Part shown: positions 25,179 through 33,709 of the stretch, one piece after another | How the letters are laid out: each line of letters starts with the position of its first letter | How positions within the stretch are numbered: position 1 is the first letter of the stretch | NCBI RefSeq assembly: GCF_001940785.1 | Contig: NZ_MSLS01000001.1 | Coordinates: 62,001-126,000 of the forward strand | Length of the DNA: 64,000 nucleotides | From: Bacillus sp. MRMR6 | GTDB lineage: Bacteria; Bacillota; Bacilli; Bacillales; Cytobacillaceae | Direction: 5' to 3' | Notes under the pieces: model-generated | Database searches by the model: none | Seen by the model: only the letters and a program-made list of their open reading frames with translations | What the model was told of the DNA's origin: nothing | Program-made: the position numbers and the translations under genes

Positions 25179-26360
25179 TTGAAAAAGAAAATCACATTGC
25201 TCTTAACAACAATCATGCTTGGTATTGGAAGTACGGTAGCGTTACCAAATGTAAAAGCTGAAGAAAATAACCAACAACTAGATTCTAAAATTAATAGGGC
25301 TAACGAGGAAATCTTGCAAGTGAAGGGTGAGCTCGATAAATTAACCATCCAAATAAATAAAGTAAATCAAGCAATAACAGATAACGATAATCTCTTTAAG
25401 CAAACAGAAGAAAATATCAAATCATCTCAATTAGAAATACATGAACTTGATAAAGAAATATCTTCAATAAAAGACAAAATTGCAAAAAGACATGAAGTAT
25501 TAAAGAAACGTGCCCTTTCTATGCAACAAACGGGTGGGAAAATTAGCTACTTAGATGTATTATTTGGTTCTTCAAGTCTTAGTGATTTTATTGATCGGGC
25601 AACGGCCGTTGTTTCGATCGTAGAGGCAGACCAAAGTTTGGTAGAACAGCATGAAACGGACATTCAAGAAGTCGAAAAAAAGCAAGTATCGGTTGAAGAA
25701 AAACTTTCTGAACTAGAAGAAATGAAAATTGAGTTAGAAGGAATTAAGCTTCTAATTCTTGAACAAAAAATGCAAAATGATCAGTTAAAAACAGAATTAG
25801 AAAAAAAGAAACAAGAGAAAACTTCTGAGAAACTAGAATTACAGCAGCAAAAAGAAGCAGGTTTGGCAGCGTTTACTCAAACAGGTAACAATATTGGCAC
25901 ACCAATTATCACTGCACAATCTACTAATTCACAGAGTTTGGTTTCAACTTCTGTTCCTAAATTAACTGGATCAATTAATGATGTTATCTTAGCAGGCTAT
26001 AAATATATTGGTAATTCAGTTTATGTTTTTGGCGGCGGTAGATCGTCATATGATATTGCCAATGGGAGATTTGACTGTTCTGGTTTTGTACATTGGGCTT
26101 TCTCCCAAGCTGGGATAAACGTTGGAGCTAGTACAGATTCTCTTAAAAATAGTGGGACGCGCGTTACTGTAAGTCAGATGCAACCTGGTGATCTTGTCTT
26201 CTTTAATACCTATAAAACAGATGGTCATGTTGGAATTTATATTGGCGGAGGGAAATTTATAGGTTCTCAATCATCAACAGGTGTTGCAGTTGCAGATATG
26301 ACTAGCGGATACTGGAAACAAACGTTTAATGGCAGAGTCAACCGAATTATTTCTAAATAA
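25179..26360 (+). CDS. cwlO: Peptidoglycan DL-endopeptidase CwlO
   Basis: 393 aa starting at TTG, the only available start before the signal peptide (residues about 1-27, ending near NVKAEE); the ribosome binding site is poor (GCAGGG 8 nt upstream). A long coiled coil (about 30-230) includes KRHEVLKKRALSMQQTGG and SDFIDRATAVVSIVEAD, closely like B. subtilis CwlO. The C-terminal NlpC/P60 domain has Cys300 (RFDCSGFVHW) and His350 (DGHVGIYIGG). It cuts D-glutamyl-DAP bonds for cell elongation, and in B. subtilis is activated by FtsEX. The linker is shorter than in B. subtilis (473 aa). Confidence 0.93.
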   Translation: MKKKITLLLTTIMLGIGSTVALPNVKAEENNQQLDSKINRANEEILQVKGELDKLTIQINKVNQAITDNDNLFKQTEENIKSSQLEIHELDKEISSIKDKIAKRHEVLKKRALSMQQTGGKISYLDVLFGSSSLSDFIDRATAVVSIVEADQSLVEQHETDIQEVEKKQVSVEEKLSELEEMKIELEGIKLLILEQKMQNDQLKTELEKKKQEKTSEKLELQQQKEAGLAAFTQTGNNIGTPIITAQSTNSQSLVSTSVPKLTGSINDVILAGYKYIGNSVYVFGGGRSSYDIANGRFDCSGFVHWAFSQAGINVGASTDSLKNSGTRVTVSQMQPGDLVFFNTYKTDGHVGIYIGGGKFIGSQSSTGVAVADMTSGYWKQTFNGRVNRIISK

Positions 26361-26366
26361 GGACTT

Positions 26367-26390
26367 GCGAGGCATATCGCCTCGCTTTTT
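26367..26390 (+). terminator. Terminator of cwlO
   Basis: GCGAGGC and GCCTCGC arms, a 5-nt loop, then TTTTT. Confidence 0.9.
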
Positions 26391-26512
26391 ATATGGGGAA
26401 AATTAGATGTTTAGGTGTGAAAAAGGAATTTGCTATAAATGATCGTATTGAGTAAAATGATTAGGTTATTCAATTTCTTGTTGAAGAAGAAAGGTTAGGA
26501 GAAGTTAACAGC

Positions 26513-27346
26513 ATGGATTTTATTTTGATTATTAAGGCTTTAATTTTAGGTTTAGTGGAAGGTCTGACAGAATTTGCTCCTGTATCGTCAACTGGTCACA
26601 TGATTATTGTAGACGATATGTGGCTGCAGTCAGAGGAGTTTTTAGGTAAATATGGTGCTAATACATTTAAGGTGGTCATTCAACTAGGATCCATTCTGGC
26701 TGTTGTTGTAACCTTTAAAGACAGATTTATTGATTTATTAGGATTTGGCAAAGTTCGCTCTAAGTTGTCCGCTGGACGAACCAGCCGCTTGAAACTTTCT
26801 CAAGTAATTGTTGGTCTAATTCCTGCTGGTGTGTTTGGGGTTCTATTTGAAGATTATATTGATGAATATTTATTTTCAACAGAAACAGTTTTAATTGGTT
26901 TAGTCATCGGGGCAATTTTTATGATTATTGCGGACAAGTTTCGACCTAAAAGTCCAAAAATTGAAAGTGTAGATCAAATAACTTATAAACAAGCTCTAAC
27001 TGTTGGACTAATACAATGTTTTTCTTTATGGCCGGGCTTCTCTCGCTCTGGATCAACGATTTCTGGGGGAGTTTTAATCGGTATGAGTCACCGGGCAGCT
27101 GCGGATTTCACTTTTATAATGGCTGTTCCAATAATGGCAGGGGCAAGCTTTTTATCTTTAATAAAAAACCTTGAGTATATGACAATGGATGCACTGCCAT
27201 TTTTTATCGTGGGATTCATTAGTGCTTTTGTCTTCGCTTTAATTTCAATTCGCTTCTTCTTGAGGCTAATTAACAAAATAAAGCTAGTACCTTTTGCAAT
27301 TTATCGAATCATCCTGGCCCTTATCATCTACCTTATTTATATTTAA
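26513..27346 (+). CDS. uppP: Undecaprenyl-diphosphate phosphatase
   Basis: 277 aa integral membrane protein of the BacA/UppP family, about eight transmembrane helices. The two signature regions EGLTEFAPVSSTGH (residues 16-29) and GFSRSGSTISGG (about 182-193) form the active site. It recycles undecaprenyl pyrophosphate to the monophosphate carrier for peptidoglycan synthesis and contributes to bacitracin tolerance. TTAGGAG precedes ATG. It sits after cwlO but has its own gap and terminator. Confidence 0.96.
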   Translation: MDFILIIKALILGLVEGLTEFAPVSSTGHMIIVDDMWLQSEEFLGKYGANTFKVVIQLGSILAVVVTFKDRFIDLLGFGKVRSKLSAGRTSRLKLSQVIVGLIPAGVFGVLFEDYIDEYLFSTETVLIGLVIGAIFMIIADKFRPKSPKIESVDQITYKQALTVGLIQCFSLWPGFSRSGSTISGGVLIGMSHRAAADFTFIMAVPIMAGASFLSLIKNLEYMTMDALPFFIVGFISAFVFALISIRFFLRLINKIKLVPFAIYRIILALIIYLIYI

Positions 27347-27353
27347 CATATTG

Positions 27354-27395
27354 AAGGCGGTTTACCATTCAAAGGTAAGCTGCCTTTTTATTTTA
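27354..27395 (+). terminator. Terminator of uppP
   Basis: An imperfect stem GGCGGTTTACC / GGTAAGCTGCC with an 8-nt loop, followed by TTTTTATTTT. Confidence 0.75.
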
Positions 27396-27570
27396 AGCTA
27401 TGGATGGACTTGGTGAAATAACTAACCTTCTGTTAGGAACATGCCTACACCAACTTACGTATCAAGAATATTTTATTCTAACAGGTAATTTTGTAGGGGG
27501 AAGGTGCTAAATAATTAAAATTACATCGTTACTTATTTGTGAATAGAAAGCTAAAGGGGTGATGAGGAAG

Positions 27571-27987
27571 ATGAACGAAAAACACTGTATTTGTGAAGAT
27601 ATGAGGCAACTGTTAGAAGAACAAAACAAGTTATCGTTTGAAGGCTTTCGATTTATATGCGAGGAGCTAGGTTTTGACACGATCCCAATTATCCTTTCAA
27701 ATGGCAAGTGCCAGTTTGAAGCTTGGGGCTGGACCAAACGAGGTGACTTTTTTACAACATCTGTCTTTCGGCTAGAATCACTGGACGAGCGGAATTGTTG
27801 TGCTAGCTTGTCCCTTCTTGAGCCTGTTGATATTGATGGATTCCCAGTTGATCTTTGTGACGACTTATTTGCACTCAGAAGAACAAATAATTGCATTATT
27901 GTGGACTTAACATGCTTTTGCACCTTACAGCCTTTATCACCGAAGCTTGTTGACCGTCTGCTTCCGATTATTGACCCAAAAGGATAA
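27571..27987 (+). CDS. CotY/CotZ-family spore coat or exosporium protein
   Basis: 138 aa, cysteine-rich in the CotY/CotZ/ExsY pattern: CICEDMRQLLEEQ at the start, NCCASLSLLEPVD in the middle and RTNNCIIVDLTCFCTLQPL near the end. Such proteins cross-link into the outer coat or exosporium during sporulation. The chosen ATG follows AAGGGGTGA at a suitable distance; nearer ATG and GTG codons overlap that site. No clear SigK promoter was identified. Confidence 0.85.
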   Translation: MNEKHCICEDMRQLLEEQNKLSFEGFRFICEELGFDTIPIILSNGKCQFEAWGWTKRGDFFTTSVFRLESLDERNCCASLSLLEPVDIDGFPVDLCDDLFALRRTNNCIIVDLTCFCTLQPLSPKLVDRLLPIIDPKG

Positions 27988-28118
27988 TTTCCTTTTGCTA
28001 GGGTCACAATAATAGGCTAATTCTTTTTTTTGAAAATGGAAAATTTGGATATATGTCTATCGCACATTTTATAATAATGAATAGGATATATGGAAATCAA
28101 AAAAAGGAGGTAATGTAA

Positions 28119-28220
28119 ATGTCAGGTGTAGCAGCTGGTTATGGAGGCGGTTTTGCGCTTCTAGTTGTTTTGTTCATTTTGTTAATTATTATCGGTGCAT
28201 CTTGGGGTTACGGTTACTAA
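28119..28220 (+). CDS. YjcZ-like small hydrophobic sporulation peptide
   Basis: 33 aa: a glycine/alanine start (MSGVAAGYGGG) and a single transmembrane stretch (ALLVVLFILLIIIGAS), ending WGYGY. Matches the YjcZ family of short Gly-rich hydrophobic peptides made in sporulating Bacillus. AAGGAGG, 8 nt before ATG, is a near-perfect ribosome binding site. First of a tandem pair. Confidence 0.85.
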   Translation: MSGVAAGYGGGFALLVVLFILLIIIGASWGYGY

Positions 28221-28241
28221 ATTAAAGAGGAGGTAATATCT

Positions 28242-28388
28242 ATGTATGGATATGGAGGATTAGGCTACGGCTGTGGTTACGCAGCGCCTGTAGCTGGTGT
28301 TGGTGCTGGTTATGGCGGCGGCTTTGCTTTAATCGTTGTTCTGTTCATTCTATTGATTATTGTTGGTGCTGCTTGCTTTAGATTCTAA
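28242..28388 (+). CDS. YjcZ-like small hydrophobic sporulation peptide, second copy
   Basis: 48 aa: a Gly/Tyr-rich head (MYGYGGLGYGCGYAAP), then GYGGGFALIVVLFILLIIVGAA, nearly the same membrane segment as the 33-aa peptide 21 nt upstream. Ends in CFRF. AGAGGAGG precedes ATG. Probably a local duplication; the two are likely co-transcribed and end at a shared terminator. Confidence 0.87.
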   Translation: MYGYGGLGYGCGYAAPVAGVGAGYGGGFALIVVLFILLIIVGAACFRF

Positions 28389-28400
28389 TATTGGATAGAA

Positions 28401-28432
28401 AAAGGCCCTCGGTTAATCCTGAGGGCTTTTCA
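28401..28432. terminator. Bidirectional terminator, YjcZ pair and YkvA
   Basis: GCCCTC-GG and CC-T-GAGGGC arms around TTAAT, with A and T runs either side. The reverse gene's stop codon is in the loop. Confidence 0.8.
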
Positions 28433-28862
28433 TCATGGAATTATTCTTTTGCCATAGTTTAAAGTCATCAAGCTCTCCCGAGATTTTCTTCAGGGTAAAG
28501 CCTATAACGGCTACATCATCTAGAATGCCGATCCCAACTAGAAAATCTGGGACAACGTCTAATGGTGAAATGAAATAAATAATGGCACCTAATACAGATA
28601 GAATTGTACTGGTGGAGACATTTCGGTATTCTCCTTTTGTATAGGCTCCGGCTAATTCAAGAAACAACTGCAACTTTCCAAAGGCTTCTCCTAAACTTAC
28701 TTTATTAACCATTGCCTTTTTTAATGCTTTTTTTAACAGTCCCTCTGTCTTATGCGAGGGGGTAAGATACTCTTTTGCACTATTTACATATTTAAGCTCT
28801 TCTTTTTGGAAATCTAGGTGTTTAGAGCCCAACTGAACATTCACTTCCTTTGGGAAATTCAT
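28413..28862 (-). CDS. YkvA-like DUF1232 membrane protein
   Basis: 149 aa. The DUF1232 signature YFISPLDVVPDF-(x)5-GILDDVAVIG lies at about residues 96-121 within a hydrophobic region, preceded by a second hydrophobic helix. The family is common and uncharacterised. TTGAGGTAAG upstream supports ATG. In B. subtilis ykvA sits near mtnD and spo0E; here it is about 20 kb away, so orthology with ykvA is not certain. Confidence 0.83.
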   Translation of the reverse strand: MNFPKEVNVQLGSKHLDFQKEELKYVNSAKEYLTPSHKTEGLLKKALKKAMVNKVSLGEAFGKLQLFLELAGAYTKGEYRNVSTSTILSVLGAIIYFISPLDVVPDFLVGIGILDDVAVIGFTLKKISGELDDFKLWQKNNSMMKSPQD

Positions 28863-28958
28863 ATGAATAGCTTACCTCAATATGCTTGATTTATTTTATA
28901 CTTACATCAATTTTGTGAAGAGCCATTTTACATATTATGAGTGAGTGAGGTTATCTCT

Positions 28959-30665
28959 CTATTTACCCCAAACAATACTTTCCACATCAGAGCCTTCAAG
29001 TGTTTCTAGTTTAAGTAAAGTATCTACAAGAAGGTAGTATTGAGCTTCATTTTCTTTTATGAGCCTTACTGCATTTTCGAGGCCTTTGTCGAATAGCTCT
29101 TGCATTTTAGCTTCTTTATCTAGTTTGCTGAAGGTCAACGTGAATCCGGTTTGAAGCATACCTGTATCCACCATCTGCTCGATCATTTGCTTTGCCTGTT
29201 GGACATCACCACTTACACCGATACTATGTTCTCCCAGAAATAATCTTTCTGCAACACCGCCAGCTAAAACCATTGACACGCGGTCAAGGAGTTCACTGGA
29301 AGTAGATAAGTGAATTTCCTTTTGAATAGGTGCCACATATCCGAGCGCATCCCCACGTGGGATAATGGTTGCTTTGCGAACAGATCCCGGTTTGGTTAAA
29401 GAAGCAACAATGGCGTGACCGGCTTCATGTATCGCTACTCTTCGCTTCGTTTCGGGATCCTGTAAAGTCCGTGATGTACTTCCCAGAATGGTACGGTCTA
29501 GTGCATAATCTAGATCATCTTTACGTATTACATCCTGTCCATTTCGGACCGCTCGTCTACTGGCTGTTTCAAACAATGATTGTAATTCTGCTCCAGAAAA
29601 GCCTGAGGTGCTTTCAGCTAAATTTTCTAATGAATTGTGTATCTCATCTGAAATTGCCTTTCCCTTGACATGGAGGTCAATAATTTCCCGCCTTCCTTTT
29701 GTATCGGGAAGAGGAACCTGGAATGAAAAGTCAATTCGACCTGGGCGAAGAAATGCTTCGTCTAACATATCCTTTCTATTGGTTGCTGCAATAAATAGAA
29801 TACCATCATTCGATTGTCCTCCATCCAGTTGGACTAGAAGTTCGGTTAAGGTTTTTTCTGCCTCTTCGCCGCCATGTGGTTTTCTTTTTCCCGCAAGTGC
29901 ATCAACTTCATCTATAAAAATAACGGCTGGACCTTGTTTCCTTGCTGTTTGGAATAAGGAACGAACACGACTTGCACCTACCCCAATGAATAATTCATTA
30001 AAGGCCGAACCGCTTGCTGAGAAGAAGGCTGTATTCAATTCATGGGCAATTGCTTGAGCTAATAAGGTTTTTCCTGTTCCAGGCGGTCCGTATAATAATA
30101 TCCCTTTTGGTGGTTTAATTCCAAGCTTTAATGCTCTTTCGGGTTCTTTAAGAATCGACAGTGTTTGCAGGATTTCTTCTTTCATTTCTTCTCCAAGTCC
30201 GCCGACATCCTTTAGACGTATGGATGGACGAGGCCGAGCTTTTGATACACCGCTCTTCATTGTGCCAGTGGCCCCAAATCCACCTTTCTTTTTTTGCAAG
30301 ATCAATCCTGCGGCAATAAGAGAAAGGAGAATACCAACTGCAATCCATTTGCCGTAGCGGCTACTAGGTGAATAGGAATACTGTATATTATATTTTTCAA
30401 CAAGCTTACCAATCATTAGACTATTCGGGGGAACGTGGGAGAGGTAAACTTGACCATCTGCTATAAGTTGAAGACGGCCATTAGCGTGTTCAGTCAGGTA
30501 TACAGCTTGACCATTTTGATTTTGAATGATTTTTTCAATTGATTTAAAAGGGGTCTCAGTTTTGGTAGGTGCAGTAGATATTCCCCAAATGACTGCAGAA
30601 ATAATGATAATAAATGCTGTTAGAAACAATGTGATTTTTAAAATAGTATTTTTACTGCGATTCAA
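28959..30665 (-). CDS. FtsH-like membrane AAA+ metalloprotease (paralogue)
   Basis: 568 aa from TTG, with AAGGAG upstream. Two transmembrane helices (about 10-29 and 106-123) flank a short outside domain. AAA module: Walker A GPPGTGKT (193-200), aromatic pore loop in NELFIGVGASRVR, Walker B IFIDEVDA, SRH RPGRIDFSF. The M41 peptidase has the zinc motif HEAGH (413-417). Shorter than housekeeping FtsH (about 640 aa) and lacking its long C-terminal tail, so probably a second FtsH. Degrades membrane or misfolded proteins. Single gene. Confidence 0.9.
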   Translation of the reverse strand: MNRSKNTILKITLFLTAFIIIISAVIWGISTAPTKTETPFKSIEKIIQNQNGQAVYLTEHANGRLQLIADGQVYLSHVPPNSLMIGKLVEKYNIQYSYSPSSRYGKWIAVGILLSLIAAGLILQKKKGGFGATGTMKSGVSKARPRPSIRLKDVGGLGEEMKEEILQTLSILKEPERALKLGIKPPKGILLYGPPGTGKTLLAQAIAHELNTAFFSASGSAFNELFIGVGASRVRSLFQTARKQGPAVIFIDEVDALAGKRKPHGGEEAEKTLTELLVQLDGGQSNDGILFIAATNRKDMLDEAFLRPGRIDFSFQVPLPDTKGRREIIDLHVKGKAISDEIHNSLENLAESTSGFSGAELQSLFETASRRAVRNGQDVIRKDDLDYALDRTILGSTSRTLQDPETKRRVAIHEAGHAIVASLTKPGSVRKATIIPRGDALGYVAPIQKEIHLSTSSELLDRVSMVLAGGVAERLFLGEHSIGVSGDVQQAKQMIEQMVDTGMLQTGFTLTFSKLDKEAKMQELFDKGLENAVRLIKENEAQYYLLVDTLLKLETLEGSDVESIVWGK

Positions 30666-30846
30666 GGGGAGTCATCTCCTTTTTTATAAGGTCTTATTCT
30701 ATTATAAAAGGAAATTATGAAAATGGGTGTGGGAATGAGTGGAAGAAATTTTCCAGATTAAATAAAATAATTGCAAAGTTAACGTTAGAGAGATAAGATT
30801 GAAATTATGGGCAAAAATTAATGATTTTCAAAGAGAGGAATTAAAA

Positions 30847-32427
30847 ATGGGTAACGATTTTAAACAAGAAGTATTATCGCGTCGAACGTTTGCAATTATT
30901 TCCCACCCGGATGCCGGAAAAACTACGCTTACCGAGAAATTATTATTATTCGGCGGTGCAATACGTGATGCAGGAACGGTAAAAGCAAAAAAAACAGGGA
31001 AATTTGCAACCAGTGACTGGATGGAAATTGAGAAACAACGTGGAATTTCTGTAACGTCCAGTGTTATGCAATTTGATTATGATGATTTCCGTGTCAATAT
31101 ATTAGATACACCAGGGCACCAAGACTTTAGTGAGGATACGTACCGAACGCTGATGGCTGTCGACAGTGCTGTCATGATCATTGATTCTGCAAAAGGGATT
31201 GAAGAACAAACCCTTAAGCTATTTAAAGTGTGCCGGATGCGTGGAATTCCTATTTTCACCTTTATCAATAAGCTTGATCGCCAAGGAAAAGCACCGCTTG
31301 AGTTGCTCGCAGAATTAGAAGAGGTACTTGGAATCGAGTCTTATCCAATGAACTGGCCGATTGGAATGGGTAAAGAGTTCCTTGGGATATACGATCGTTA
31401 TTATAAACGTGTTGAACAATTCCGGGTAAGCGAGGAAAATCGCTTCATTCCTTTGAATGAAGAAGGAGAAATTGAGGGAGACCATCCATTAAAGGCTTCC
31501 GGTCTTTATGACCAGACACTAGAGGAGATTATGCTGCTTAATGAGGCTGGAAATGAATTCACCAAAGAAAAAGTAGCTGAAGGTAAAATAACTCCTGTAT
31601 TCTTTGGAAGTGCTTTAACCACATTTGGTGTTCAAACTTTTCTTGAAACCTATTTACAATTTGCACCTCCTCCAAAGGCCAGAAATTCTTCCAATGGCGA
31701 AATTAATCCTCTTGGGGAAAGTTTCTCAGGATTTGTTTTTAAAATTCAGGCAAATATGAATCCTGCCCACCGTGACCGTATTGCTTTTATACGTATTTGT
31801 TCAGGGAAATTTGAACGAGGGATGACCGTCAACATCCCTAGGCTTGGCAAACAATTGAAATTGGCGCAATCTACCTCTTTCATGGCAGAAGAGCGCAGCA
31901 CAGTCGACGAGGCAGTCAGTGGGGATATCATTGGTTTATATGATACAGGTACTTACCAAATTGGTGATACCATTACAACTGGTAAGGATCAATTCCAGTT
32001 TGAGAAATTGCCGCAATTTACTCCAGAACTTTTTGTAAGGGTATCTGCTAAGAATGTTATGAAGCAAAAATCCTTTTATAAAGGGATTCAGCAGCTTGTT
32101 CAAGAAGGTGCTATCCAACTTTATAAAACTGTAAAAACAGATGAATATTTGTTAGGAGCAGTTGGACAATTACAGTTTGAGGTATTCGAGCATAGAATGA
32201 AGAATGAATATAATGCTGAAGTATTAATGGAACGTATGGGTTCAAAGATTGGACGATGGATTGAAGGCGATAGCGTGGACGAGAATTTATCAAGCTCTAG
32301 AAGTCTGCTTGTAAAAGACCGTTTTGACCATTATGTCTTTTTGTTTGAAAACGACTTTGCCCTTCGGTGGTTCCAGGAGAAAAACCCACAAGTCAAGTTA
32401 TATAACCCGATGGACCAGCATGAGTAA
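30847..32427 (+). CDS. prfC: Peptide chain release factor 3
   Basis: 526 aa from the ATG with AGAGGAA upstream; a 16-codon upstream extension is rejected. Translational GTPase: G1 [15 protein letters not shown]2 [13 protein letters not shown]3 DTPGHQDF, G4 NKLDR. The RF3-specific C-terminal region follows ([18 protein letters not shown]). It removes RF1/RF2 from the ribosome after peptide release. Single gene with a terminator. Confidence 0.96.
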   Translation: MGNDFKQEVLSRRTFAIISHPDAGKTTLTEKLLLFGGAIRDAGTVKAKKTGKFATSDWMEIEKQRGISVTSSVMQFDYDDFRVNILDTPGHQDFSEDTYRTLMAVDSAVMIIDSAKGIEEQTLKLFKVCRMRGIPIFTFINKLDRQGKAPLELLAELEEVLGIESYPMNWPIGMGKEFLGIYDRYYKRVEQFRVSEENRFIPLNEEGEIEGDHPLKASGLYDQTLEEIMLLNEAGNEFTKEKVAEGKITPVFFGSALTTFGVQTFLETYLQFAPPPKARNSSNGEINPLGESFSGFVFKIQANMNPAHRDRIAFIRICSGKFERGMTVNIPRLGKQLKLAQSTSFMAEERSTVDEAVSGDIIGLYDTGTYQIGDTITTGKDQFQFEKLPQFTPELFVRVSAKNVMKQKSFYKGIQQLVQEGAIQLYKTVKTDEYLLGAVGQLQFEVFEHRMKNEYNAEVLMERMGSKIGRWIEGDSVDENLSSSRSLLVKDRFDHYVFLFENDFALRWFQEKNPQVKLYNPMDQHE

Positions 32428-32462
32428 AAAGAGATGGCGAATATTTCGCCATCTCTTTTGTT
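32427..32462 (+). terminator. Terminator of prfC
   Basis: A long perfect stem AAAAGAGATGGCGAA with its complement, a 3-nt loop and terminal T-run. Confidence 0.9.
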
Positions 32463-32542
32463 TTACAGAAAATTCAGATTATAGCTTGATGAAATTTTAT
32501 GAAACCCCTTACAATTAGTACGATTCTTGTTGGAGGAGGGAA

Positions 32543-32890
32543 ATGATGGAAAAGGGTTATTTTTTTACAGGGTTTCCTGGATTTATTTGTAATCAACTCA
32601 TTCGTGAGGTTTTAAAAAGGAATCAATTAAAGGGTGTTATCTATGTCCTAGTATCTCTAACACTTGGGAAATGGTTTTTATCAATTAAACCTATACGAAG
32701 GTATCTCGGGGTTGAAAAAGAGGCATTGGATTATTTTACTTGGATGGGTAAGTTTGATAATACACTAGCAGCCAATGATTTAAAGGGCTCAGGAATTCGC
32801 TGTCCAGATTTTAAGGAAGGAATTCGGCCGATGACCGCATTTTATTTAAAACAGAAGGATAATCCAAATTATCAAATTAGAATATTATAA
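32543..32890 (+). pseudogene. Internally deleted extended-SDR/epimerase-like gene (relic)
   Basis: 115 aa in one open frame with GGAGGAGGG before ATG. The first 35 residues are a Rossmann start: YFFTGFPGFICNQLIREVL (a TGxxGxx variant) and the second strand VIYVLVS. After that the sequence jumps to what looks like the C-terminal tail of a much longer SDR (IKPIRRYLG, DYFTWMGKFDN, ADLKGSGIRCPDF-like). The catalytic YxxxK region and most of the fold are missing. I read it as an in-frame internal deletion of a roughly 350-aa gene. A short novel protein is the alternative. Confidence 0.6.
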
Positions 32891-32994
32891 TGAAAAAAAT
32901 TAAATCTTGTTAGTTTTTTTGGCAAAATACTGGTAAAAATAAGTTGAGTAACCCTCATCAGTATAAAAAAAGCCACTAGAAGCGGGATTGAAAG

Positions 32995-33483
32995 ATGAAA
33001 AAATTAGGTAAATTAGAAGCAGTTTTATGGAGTGTTGCTTTTCCTGGGTTTAGTCAGCTGTTAATACACCAGTATATTAAAGGGCTTTTGTTTGTAATTT
33101 TAGAGTTTATTATTAATGTTAACAGTCGATTTAATTCAGCAATTATGTACAGTTTCTTAGGGGAGATTGAAAAGGCGGAAAGAGTGATTGATTACCAATG
33201 GCTTATGTTTTATCCCTGTGTCTATATGTTTGCCATGTGGGATGCTTACAGATCAGCAATGCCAGCAGAGGAGAAACATTCCTATTTACCGTTTGTTTTT
33301 GGTGCATATTTTGTAACTGTTGGTTTAATGGTTTCACCTAAGGTAAATATTTTGCATATTCACCCTGGGCCAGTTTTTTTGCCTATGATTTTCCTAATAC
33401 CCGGTTTACTCGCAGGTTTTATTATCCAGTTGTTCATTAAGACCTTAATGAAAGATAGTAAACGGAAGAAAGCTTCAAATTAA
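32995..33483 (+). CDS. Multi-pass membrane protein of unknown function
   Basis: 162 aa with about four hydrophobic helices (near residues 10-45, 65-80, 93-112 and 123-148). The motifs AVLWSVAFPGFSQLL and YPCVYMFAMWDAYR are distinctive and familiar from Bacillaceae hypothetical proteins, but no function is known to me. No operon partner; its stop codon is inside the terminator stem. Confidence 0.75.
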   Translation: MKKLGKLEAVLWSVAFPGFSQLLIHQYIKGLLFVILEFIINVNSRFNSAIMYSFLGEIEKAERVIDYQWLMFYPCVYMFAMWDAYRSAMPAEEKHSYLPFVFGAYFVTVGLMVSPKVNILHIHPGPVFLPMIFLIPGLLAGFIIQLFIKTLMKDSKRKKASN

Positions 33484-33507
33484 TTCAATTAATTTGAAGC
33501 CTTTTTG
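33472..33507 (+). terminator. Terminator of the membrane protein gene
   Basis: A 12-bp perfect stem GCTTCAAATTAA with its complement, 5-nt loop, then CTTTTTGC. Confidence 0.85.
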
Positions 33508-33529
33508 CTTTTTAAAAAAAGTTCAATAT

Positions 33530-33559
33530 GCCCCCAAAAAGGGTATTGGTTATTACGAA
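33530..33559 (+). promoter_or_regulatory. Distal SigI-type promoter upstream of sigI
   Basis: GCCCCC (33530-33535) followed by AAAAAG, a 20-nt spacer in all and CGAA (33556-33559). The SigI consensus has -35 ACCCCC with A-tract and -10 CGAA or CGWA. Confidence 0.5.
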
Positions 33560-33647
33560 ATTCTTTAATGAAAAAGTTGGAATAGACCTCTCATACTTCC
33601 ACAGGAAGTGATATCCATTAATGGTGCTTTTTCTTTAGCATGCTATT

Positions 33648-33677
33648 ACCCCCAAAAAGTCCAAGGTAACATTCGTA
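33648..33677 (+). promoter_or_regulatory. Proximal SigI-type promoter of sigI-rsgI
   Basis: ACCCCC (33648-33653), AAAAAG, 20-nt spacer in all, CGTA (33674-33677), 33 nt before the sigI start. CCCCCAAAAAG and the spacing are identical to the distal copy. Consistent with positive autoregulation of sigI. Confidence 0.7.
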
Positions 33678-33709
33678 TGTTATAATTGGGTCAATAGAGA
33701 GGTGAAGCA

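Noticed and set aside
27507..28007. Reverse-strand open frame opposite the CotY/CotZ-like gene
   Set aside because: It is fully covered by the forward coat-protein gene with clear cysteine motifs; its translation has low-complexity Ser/Lys composition and no family signal.
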